From assembly GCF_001426905.1 (NCBI RefSeq), contig NZ_LMFQ01000023.1:62001-126000 (forward strand): a stretch of DNA of 64,000 nt, read 5' to 3'. The stretch comes from Caulobacter sp. Root1455. GTDB taxonomy: Bacteria; Pseudomonadota; Alphaproteobacteria; Caulobacterales; Caulobacteraceae. Positions 57,997 through 64,000 of this stretch are shown in pieces. Positions within the stretch are counted from its first letter, which is position 1; each line of letters opens with the position of its first letter. The position numbers and the translations under genes were made by a program. The notes under the pieces were generated by a model. It saw only the letters and a list, made by a program, of their open reading frames with translations. It did no database searches and was not told where the DNA came from.

Positions 57997-58058
57997 GCTG
58001 CGCCCCATTCACGCCTCACCCTGGGGTATTGTGGCCGGAAGTTGATTCGAAGGTTCAG

Positions 58059-58808
58059 ATGCACGATCCAGTGACCTCGTTCGTCGTCGCGGTGTTCAGC
58101 ATGCCCGGCGCCGCCTTGCTGATGGCCGGCGCGTTGCTGGTGTTCGCCGTCGGACTGATCTTCCAGTCCGGCCATTTCGAATATGCGCCGTTGATGGACG
58201 ACCTGCGTCGCCGCGCCGACCTGCTCGACGACCTGCGCGGTGATCGCCAGAAGGCCTTCGCCGAGGCCTTCGAAGCGGTCGACAAGCGCCTGAGCGGCGT
58301 GGCTCATCCCGTCCTCGAACTGGGCTGGGCCCATTATCGCAGCCAGCTGACCCCGACCGAGGACGGCCGCCTGGCCGCCTCGATCCACGCGTCCGACGCC
58401 TTCGACCTGGCCGACACCCCAGCCCGCACTCTGGAATGGTGGGCCAACATCATGGTCGCCATCGGCCTGGTCATCACCTTCATGGGCATCGTCGCGGCCC
58501 TGACCGAGGCGACCTCGGCCATGAGCGGCGGCGCCGCAGCGATGCAGGGCGCCCTGATCAATCTGCTGACCATCGCCGCCACCAAGTTCTGGACCTCGAT
58601 CGCCGGCGTTCTGGCCTCGATCATCCTTCGCCTGGCCGCGCGCCGTCGGCGTCAGGCCATCGAAATGCAGGAAGCCCACTTCTTTGCCTTGCTCGACGCC
58701 TGCGTCCGCTTCGCCCCGCCGGAAAAGGTGATGCTGGAGCAGTTGGCGGTGCTGGGCCGCATCGAAGCGGCCCTGGCCGGCAGGACCGCCCGCGTGGGCG
58801 TCGCCTGA
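58059..58808 (+). CDS. MotA/ExbB-like ion-channel subunit
   Basis: A 249-residue inner-membrane protein with three hydrophobic segments at about residues 7-35, 129-150 and 166-192, and a cytoplasmic loop between the first two. The pattern is that of MotA/TolQ/ExbB proton-channel proteins. Its TGA stop overlaps the ATG of the next gene by one base, so the pair is coupled. The start at 58059 (MHDPVTSF) has AAGG upstream; a TTG at 58029 would extend it. Function unknown. Confidence 0.75.
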   Translation: MHDPVTSFVVAVFSMPGAALLMAGALLVFAVGLIFQSGHFEYAPLMDDLRRRADLLDDLRGDRQKAFAEAFEAVDKRLSGVAHPVLELGWAHYRSQLTPTEDGRLAASIHASDAFDLADTPARTLEWWANIMVAIGLVITFMGIVAALTEATSAMSGGAAAMQGALINLLTIAATKFWTSIAGVLASIILRLAARRRRQAIEMQEAHFFALLDACVRFAPPEKVMLEQLAVLGRIEAALAGRTARVGVA

Positions 58809-59686
58809 TGCGGCGCAAGCGCAGTCGGACGATCGATGTCGAGGAGGGCGAGAGCTACTACGTCTCGATGACCGACATGATGGTGGGGGTGATCTTCATC
58901 TTCATCATCATGCTCAGCTATTTCGCGTTCGAGTTCCGCTCGAGCACCGCCAAGCTGGCGACCGCCAAGCATCCGGAAACGGCCGCGCTGCTGCAGACCG
59001 CCGCGAACCTTCAGCCCAAGACCGCCGACATCGAGATCGACTACGGCGCGCAGGTGCTGTGCGTGCCGGAGGCGACCTTGTCGGAAAGCGGGCAGGGCGC
59101 GGCGGGAGAGCGTCGCTGTTTCGCGTATTCGCCGCCGAAGCCTTCAGCCCTGACCGCCTCGGCGATCGACGCGCAAAAGCTCCTCATGCAGGCGCTGGAC
59201 GCCGACCTGCGCGACGCCCGCGTGCCGATCACCGGCGATCCGTCGGGCGGTTCGCTGAACTTCCGGGCCGATCAGCTCTTCGTGGCGGGAACGGCCGCGC
59301 TTTCGCCCGACGGTCAACGGATCGCCGGCGATGTGGCCCAGATCCTGATGCGGCGTCTGCCTTGTCTCGGTTACGGCGTGGCGGCGGAAGCCGATTGCGA
59401 GGCGGGCCCCAAGCTGGCCGTCGCCAACGTCGTCAGCCAGACAAATCTCGACATTTTCAGCACCGAGGGGCAGCAGGCGGCGACCCTGGCCCTGCAGCGC
59501 GCCGTCGCCCTCCACCAGGCCCTGACCGCCGCTCAGCCCGGTCTGGCGTCCTTGCGCAACGCGCCGACCGGCCAGGCCGGGTCGCAGCCCCTTTTGCGGG
59601 TGGCCAGCGTGGGTCAATCGCAGGAAGGCGCCTCCAAGGTCGGCGACGACCAGACGGTGAGCATCCAGTTCCAAATGGGCTCGTAA
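58808..59686 (+). CDS. MotB/OmpA-like membrane partner
   Basis: A 292-residue protein. One membrane segment (residues about 20-42) carries an aspartate at its start (VSMTDMMVGV, D23), as in MotB, where the aspartate carries protons. The periplasmic C-terminus looks like an OmpA/MotB peptidoglycan-binding domain (LNFRADQLFVAGTAALSPDG and EGQQAATLALQRAVAL), though the usual NxxLSxxRA is altered. With the preceding gene it would form an ion-driven motor or energiser unit. Unlike Zorya defence loci, no nuclease or helicase partner is nearby. Confidence 0.75.
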   Translation: MRRKRSRTIDVEEGESYYVSMTDMMVGVIFIFIIMLSYFAFEFRSSTAKLATAKHPETAALLQTAANLQPKTADIEIDYGAQVLCVPEATLSESGQGAAGERRCFAYSPPKPSALTASAIDAQKLLMQALDADLRDARVPITGDPSGGSLNFRADQLFVAGTAALSPDGQRIAGDVAQILMRRLPCLGYGVAAEADCEAGPKLAVANVVSQTNLDIFSTEGQQAATLALQRAVALHQALTAAQPGLASLRNAPTGQAGSQPLLRVASVGQSQEGASKVGDDQTVSIQFQMGS

Positions 59687-59786
59687 GCCCGCGCCCATTT
59701 GGCGGACAGCCAGGCCTGTCCTATATCGCGGCTGTCGCGTCTCGCGCCCGCCGGCGCTTCGGCGTCCCGGCCCGTGAAAGAGCGTC

Positions 59787-61070
59787 ATGTCGTCTAATCC
59801 CATCGCCGCCCAGGCGCGCGCTCGTCCCGGCCCCCACCCCGGCATGGGCTTTGGCCAGTTCGTCGCCCTGATCGCGGCGATGATGGCCACCAACGCCCTG
59901 GCCATCGACTCGATGCTGCCGGCCATGCCGCAGATCGGCCGCGCCCTGGGCGTGGCGACCGACAACGAGCGCCAGTGGATCCTGACCGCCTACCTGCTGG
60001 GCTTCGGCGCGGCTCAGATCGTCTACGGCCCGCTGGCCGATCGTTTCGGGCGCAAGCCGGTGCTGCTGGTGGGCCTGTCGCTCTATGTCGTGTTCGCCGC
60101 GGCCTGCGCCTTCGCCGCCTCGTTCGAGATGCTGCTGACCGCCCGCGCTCTGTGCGGCGTCGGGGCGGCCGCCACCCGGGTGCTGTCGGTGTCGATCGTC
60201 CGCGACTGCTACAGCGGCCGGCAGATGGCGCGGGTGATGTCGTTGTCGTTCATCGTCTTCCTGGGCGTGCCGATCATCGCCCCCTCCGTCGGCCAGGCCA
60301 TCCTGCTGGTCGCGCCCTGGCCGTGGGTGTTCGGCGTGCTGTCGATCTTCGGCCTGGCGGTGATCGCCTGGTCGTGGATCAAGCTGCCCGAGACCCTGCA
60401 TCCGGAGGATCGCGTGCCCCTGGAGGTCACGCCGGTGCTGGCGGCGTTCAAGGCGTGCCTGACCAACCGCGTCGCCGTCGGCTACACCCTGGCCGCCACC
60501 CTGGTGCTGGGCGGGCTGTTCGGGTTTCTCAACTCGGCCCAGCAGGTGTTCGTCGACGTGCTGGGAGCGGGCCAGGCTTTCCCCCTGATCTTCGCCGCGA
60601 TCGCCGGCGGCATCGCCGTCTCGTCCCTGCTCAACTCCCGCATCGTCGGCCGCCTGGGCATGCGGCTGGTCTCGCACGTCTCGCTGCTCGGCTACATCGC
60701 CTTCGCGGTGGTCCACGCCCTGGTGGCGCTGAGCGGCCACGAGACCCTCTGGACCTTCTCGCTGCTGCAGGCGGGGATGATGTTCTGCTTCGGCATGGTG
60801 ATGTCGAACTTCGGCGCGATCGCCATGGAGCCGCTGGGCCACCTGGCCGGCACGGCGGCGTCGGTCCAGGGTTTCGTCACCACCATCGGCGGGGCGCTGT
60901 TCGGCTTCTGGATCGGCCAGCGGTTCGACGGCACCACCGTGCCCCTGACCCTCGGATTCGCCGGCTTCGGGATCGCCGGCCTGCTGGCCGTGCTGATCAC
61001 CGAGAAGGGCCGGATGTTCCACGCCGGCGCCGGCGCGCCGGCCGTCGAAGGCGTCGGAGCGGGCCACTAG
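59787..61070 (+). CDS. Bcr/CflA-type multidrug efflux transporter (MFS)
   Basis: A 427-residue, about 12-helix major facilitator protein. LAIDSMLPAMPQIGRAL, WILTAYLLGFGAAQIVYGPLADRFGRKP and ALCGVGAAATRVLSVSIVRD follow the Bcr/CflA drug-proton antiporters. Sequence is complete. Substrates unknown. Repeats of about 120 bases follow, up to the ligase gene. Confidence 0.9.
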   Translation: MSSNPIAAQARARPGPHPGMGFGQFVALIAAMMATNALAIDSMLPAMPQIGRALGVATDNERQWILTAYLLGFGAAQIVYGPLADRFGRKPVLLVGLSLYVVFAAACAFAASFEMLLTARALCGVGAAATRVLSVSIVRDCYSGRQMARVMSLSFIVFLGVPIIAPSVGQAILLVAPWPWVFGVLSIFGLAVIAWSWIKLPETLHPEDRVPLEVTPVLAAFKACLTNRVAVGYTLAATLVLGGLFGFLNSAQQVFVDVLGAGQAFPLIFAAIAGGIAVSSLLNSRIVGRLGMRLVSHVSLLGYIAFAVVHALVALSGHETLWTFSLLQAGMMFCFGMVMSNFGAIAMEPLGHLAGTAASVQGFVTTIGGALFGFWIGQRFDGTTVPLTLGFAGFGIAGLLAVLITEKGRMFHAGAGAPAVEGVGAGH

Positions 61071-61079
61071 GACCTATTG

Positions 61080-61197
61080 TCAAGTTTCGCTTGAGCTTGA
61101 CCATGTCGAGATGAGCGAAACTTGAAGATCCGGCGAACCGGGATCTTCAAGCTTGGCTTATTCGAACAAGCGCCAGCATGAGCGGAATTTGAAGATC
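61080..61197. repeat. Interleaved hairpins and direct repeat between MFS and ligase genes
   Basis: TCAAGTTTCGCT (61080-61091) pairs with AGCGAAACTTGA (61114-61125), and CTTGAAGATCC (61121-61131) pairs with GGATCTTCAAG (61141-61151); the two stems share bases and are mutually exclusive. A 20-base unit (61111-61130) recurs at 61178-61197 with two changes and overlaps the ligase stop codon. Confidence 0.8.
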
Positions 61198-62800
61198 AAT
61201 CCAGCATCCGCTCCAGGGTCTCCAGTTCGTCGGCCTCGCGCGACGGCTTGTCCCAGCGGATGCGGTTGATGCGCGGGAAGCGCATGGCCACGCCGGACTT
61301 GTGGCGGGTCGAACGTTGCAGCCCCTCGAACGCCACCTCGAACACCAGGCCGAACTCCAGGTCGGCGCGCACCGAACGCACGGGTCCGAACCGCTCGACG
61401 GTGTGGTCGCGCACGAACTTGTCGATCCGTTTCAGCTCTTCATCCGTGAAGCCGAAATAGGCCTTGCCGACCGGGGTCAGGTGGCGTGTCCCGGTCTGGT
61501 CCTCGCGCCAGACCCCGAAGGTGTAGTCGGAATAGAAGCTGGACCGCTTGCCGTGGCCGCGCTGGGCGTACATCAGCACCGCGTCGATCAGGCGGGGGTC
61601 GCGCTTCCACTTGAACCACGGACCCTTGGGCCGGCCGGGTTCGTAGACGCTGTCCCAGCGCTTGAGCATCAGGCCCTCGGCGATCGCCGGGTCGCCTTCC
61701 GGCGGCTGGGCGCGCTGGGCGGCCAGCGCTTCCCAGGTGTCGAACGGCTGGATCGGCGACAGGTCGATGCGGGGACTGGCCGCGGCCGTCACGAAGGCTT
61801 CCAGCCGCCGGCGCCGCTCAGCGAACGGCAGGCCGCGCAGGTCGGTCTCGCCGTCCAGCAGCAGGTCGTAGGCGCGGATGCTGGCCGGATAGGTCGCGAG
61901 CTGCTTGGCGTCGACCGTCTTGCGGTTCAGCCGCTGCTGCAGGTCGCCGAAGCTGGCCACCGCGCCGCCCCGCATCACCAGCAGCTCGCCGTCGATCGCT
62001 CCCTCGAAGGTCAGGGCCTCGACCACGTCGGGAAAGGTCGCCGAAATGTCGTCGCCGGTGCGGGTGTAGAGGCGCCTTTCGCCACGCTCGCTGACGGCCT
62101 GGACGCGGATGCCGTCCCACTTCCACTCGGCGGCGTAGTCGGCGGGATCGAGCTTGGCGAAGTCGACCGCCTCGTCGATGGCCTGGGCCAGCATCACGGG
62201 CCTGAACCGTCCCGGCGCGTCGGGCGAGGGCTGTTCCGAGCGACCTTCCAGCCAGGCGAACAGGTCGCCATAGGGCGGGGTCATGGCGTGCCAGACCTCC
62301 TCGACCTGGCCGATCTCCACCTGGCCGAAGTCGGCGCAGGCCTGCTTGGCCAGCCGCGCCGAGACGCCGACCCGCAGGCCGCCGGTCATCAGCTTCAGCA
62401 ACGCCCAGCGCCCGTCGGCGTCCAGGGCGTCCAGCCAGCCCTCGATCAGCCGCTGCACTTCGGTTCGCGACGCGGTGCGCAGGCTTTCGACCACCTCCGA
62501 CAGGTCCGGCTCGCGGTTGGCCCCGGGCTTTTCCGGCCAGACCAGGGCGACGGTCTCGGCCAGGTCGCCGACATAGTCGTAGGACCAGGCGAACAGCTGG
62601 GCGTCCATCCGGCTCTCCACCGCCTTGCGGATGAAGGCCGGCTTGGCCGCGTTGAACGACAGCGCCCCGGTCAGGGCCGCCAGCACCCAGCCGCGCTCGG
62701 GATCGGGCGTCTCGCGCAGGAAGTCCTTGATCAGGGTGAGCTTGGCGTTGCGCGAGCTGGTCAGGGACAGCCGGTCGAGAAGATGGGCGAAGGCGCGCAT
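61196..62800 (-). CDS. ATP-dependent DNA ligase
   Basis: A 534-residue ligase of the archaeal/LigB-type class. The nucleotidyl-transfer lysine is in EWKWDGIRVQ (motif I), with DGELLVMRG (motif III) and later LMLKRWDSVYEPG and WFKWKRDPRLIDAVL (motif V region). The N-terminal domain holds LLDRLSLTSSRNAKL. Bacteria often carry such ligases with an exonuclease and helicase, but those are not in this window. It likely serves repair. The gene upstream is a membrane protein. Confidence 0.93.
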   Translation of the reverse strand: MRAFAHLLDRLSLTSSRNAKLTLIKDFLRETPDPERGWVLAALTGALSFNAAKPAFIRKAVESRMDAQLFAWSYDYVGDLAETVALVWPEKPGANREPDLSEVVESLRTASRTEVQRLIEGWLDALDADGRWALLKLMTGGLRVGVSARLAKQACADFGQVEIGQVEEVWHAMTPPYGDLFAWLEGRSEQPSPDAPGRFRPVMLAQAIDEAVDFAKLDPADYAAEWKWDGIRVQAVSERGERRLYTRTGDDISATFPDVVEALTFEGAIDGELLVMRGGAVASFGDLQQRLNRKTVDAKQLATYPASIRAYDLLLDGETDLRGLPFAERRRRLEAFVTAAASPRIDLSPIQPFDTWEALAAQRAQPPEGDPAIAEGLMLKRWDSVYEPGRPKGPWFKWKRDPRLIDAVLMYAQRGHGKRSSFYSDYTFGVWREDQTGTRHLTPVGKAYFGFTDEELKRIDKFVRDHTVERFGPVRSVRADLEFGLVFEVAFEGLQRSTRHKSGVAMRFPRINRIRWDKPSREADELETLERMLD

Positions 62801-62845
62801 GGCAATGAAATGTCGCGCCCCAGGCTTAGGTTCAAGTCGCGGGGT

Positions 62846-63568
62846 TCAAGTCGCCCGCGTCTCGTCCAGCTGGCCCAGGATCATGATCTTCTGCCAGATC
62901 TTGCGGCCCAGGTCGGAGCTCAGGGTTTCGATGTCGTTGACGGCGGCGACCACCACTGGGTCGTTGCTTTCGCCGGCGTAGAGCGCCGCCAGCTTGGCGG
63001 TCAGGGCTAGCATTTCGGCGCTGTAGTCCAGATAGCGGGCCAGCTGAAAGCGGTTCATCTCGCGGGCGGGCGACGAGGCGGTGCGCGGGCCCAGGACCAG
63101 CGTCGGGTCCTTGGTCAGCTGGTGCATGTCGATCACGTGGGCGAAGGACCGCAGCTCGTGCAGGGCCTTCTGGACTCGCGAGCGTTTCCAGCGCGACTCC
63201 AGCGACACCAGGAACCAGATCGCCGCGCCCGACAGCAGCAGCAGGTTGACGGCCGGCTCCAGGCTGGTGGCCAGGGCCAGGGCGCCGGCGTCGCGCAGGT
63301 TCGCCAGCCAGTCCAGGCGGCCGATCAGAGTCGCCTCGGCCCCGATCGCCGCGACCGCGATCACCGCCACCAGGGTCCGCAGGCCCAGATAGGGCCGCGA
63401 CAGCCGCCGGGCCCGCTGGGCCGTGACCCGGGCCACCGCCGTCAGCTGGCCGCAGACCTCCGACAGGCCCGACGCCGGAAAGCGTTCCGCCACCCGAGCC
63501 TTCAGGTGGTCGAGCGTCTGGACCACCTTGTCGGCGTCCAGCCTCAGCGCGCTGTTGCGAACGGCCAT
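62846..63568 (-). CDS. Putative membrane protein of unknown function
   Basis: A 240-residue protein with two hydrophobic segments, near residues 64-84 (LVAVIAVAAIGAEATLI) and 103-123 (SLEPAVNLLLLSGAAIWFLVSL), and helical, charged ends. The start at 63568 (MAVRNSAL) is chosen over a frame that runs open to the window end. No catalytic motif recognised. It precedes the ligase on the same strand by 45 bases, so the two may be co-transcribed. Confidence 0.72.
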   Translation of the reverse strand: MAVRNSALRLDADKVVQTLDHLKARVAERFPASGLSEVCGQLTAVARVTAQRARRLSRPYLGLRTLVAVIAVAAIGAEATLIGRLDWLANLRDAGALALATSLEPAVNLLLLSGAAIWFLVSLESRWKRSRVQKALHELRSFAHVIDMHQLTKDPTLVLGPRTASSPAREMNRFQLARYLDYSAEMLALTAKLAALYAGESNDPVVVAAVNDIETLSSDLGRKIWQKIMILGQLDETRAT

Positions 63569-63645
63569 GCGGGTCCCCCGATCCGGTCCCCATCGGGACG
63601 GGGCGACGCTAGCACGGCGCCCAGAACGGGGGCGAGGCTTGAAGT

Positions 63646-63669
63646 CAATTCGAACATCTGTTTGAATTG
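63646..63669. promoter_or_regulatory. Operator-like palindrome upstream of the thioesterase gene
   Basis: CAATTCgAACAT / CTGTTtGAATTG is a 24-base dyad with 10 of 12 positions symmetric, ending 31 bases before the ATG. The shape and position suit a TetR-type repressor site. Confidence 0.55.
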
Positions 63670-63700
63670 CACGGTCCAGAGCCCGGACCAGGAGGCGACC

Positions 63701-64000
63701 ATGACCCCGCCCGAGCCCTTCGTCCCGCATCCCCGCAAGAGTCCGCTGACCACGCCGTGGGAGCCGATCTTCGCCGACATCCGCGACGACCGCTGGGTGC
63801 TGGCCGTGGAGGTGCGCGAGCCGCACACCAATTCGCGCGGCGGCCCGCACGGCGGCCTGATCGCCGCCCTGGCCGACAACGCCATGGGCCTGTCGTGCGG
63901 GGTGATGCTGACCCGGCTGAAGATCCCTAGCAAAGGTCTGATCACCGTCTCGCTGGGACTGGACTACATCGCCGCCGCCCAGATCGGCCAATGGCTGGCC
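63701..64000 (+). CDS. Hotdog-fold thioesterase (PaaI-like), partial at window edge
   Basis: The first 100 residues of an acyl-CoA thioesterase-like protein. MTPPEPFVPHPRKSP begins after a perfect AGGAGG ten bases upstream. The hotdog motif is GGPHGGLIAALADNAMG, as in PaaI. The C-terminus lies beyond the window. Preceded by an operator-like palindrome, so expression is probably controlled by a small-molecule-responsive repressor. Confidence 0.8.
   Translation, partial: MTPPEPFVPHPRKSPLTTPWEPIFADIRDDRWVLAVEVREPHTNSRGGPHGGLIAALADNAMGLSCGVMLTRLKIPSKGLITVSLGLDYIAAAQIGQWLA

Noticed and set aside
58059..59686. Zorya anti-phage system
   Set aside because: Only MotA/MotB-like proteins are present. 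No ZorC, ZorD or ZorE partner lies within several kilobases, and the MotA-like protein lacks the long cytoplasmic tail of ZorA.
59721..61067. Long minus-strand frame opposite the efflux transporter
   Set aside because: Histidine-, glutamine- and glycine-rich shadow product with no family resemblance; the plus-strand transporter is convincing.

Overview
The window is dense, high-GC (about 70%) bacterial chromosome with almost no non-coding space. A protein at 7540-8226 looks like FzlA, the glutathione-S-transferase-fold FtsZ regulator of Caulobacter, and the gene set and repeat style also fit Caulobacterales (Caulobacter or a close relative). I see no tRNA, rRNA, phage, insertion sequence or CRISPR array, and no gene-free stretch longer than about 200 bases.

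Layout. 1-9.5 kb is metabolism: the end of gltB, a divergent pair of citrate synthase genes (one fused to a DNA-binding domain), a cation efflux pump, hldE (heptose), fzlA and queG. 9.5-14.9 kb is the dTDP-L-rhamnose set (rfbC, an embedded hydrolase, rfbB, rfbD, rfbA) with a divergent family 2 glycosyltransferase. 14.9-22 kb holds argE, a GST, an FKBP lipoprotein, galU, ilvA and transketolase. 22.1-46.4 kb is a surface polysaccharide locus. It has genes for every step from UDP-GlcNAc to UDP-diacetamido-mannuronic acid (WbpA, WbpB, WbpE, WbpD and WbpI types), two asparagine-synthetase-like amidotransferases, an ABC exporter (Wzm/Wzt type), at least four GT-B-like glycosyltransferases, a methyltransferase, an LpxD-like acyltransferase, a NodB-like protein, a transglutaminase-like protein, and a membrane-tethered coiled-coil protein whose C-terminus resembles glucuronyl C5-epimerase. 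46.5-58 kb returns to core functions mixed with sugar supply: nadE, manC, an AGE-family isomerase, gmhB, a small transaldolase, transsulfuration genes, a MscS channel and a second WbpE-like aminotransferase. 58-64 kb holds a MotA/MotB-like membrane pair, a Bcr/CflA-type efflux pump, an ATP-dependent DNA ligase, a membrane protein and the start of a hotdog thioesterase.

How the genes work together. GalU, ManC, RfbABCD, HldE/GmhB and the Wbp enzymes would supply UDP-Glc, GDP-Man, dTDP-Rha, ADP-heptose and a diacetamido uronic acid. The glycosyltransferases would build a chain in the cytoplasm, and Wzm/Wzt would export it. The paired paralogues (two WbpE-like, two Gfo/Idh oxidoreductases, two WbpD-like acetyltransferases, two AsnB-like) suggest more than one diamino or amidated sugar. 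The most interesting candidates are the cytoplasmic C5-epimerase-like protein, the amidotransferase pair, the isolated MotA/MotB-like pair, and two 29-29-29 inverted-repeat elements of the same family.
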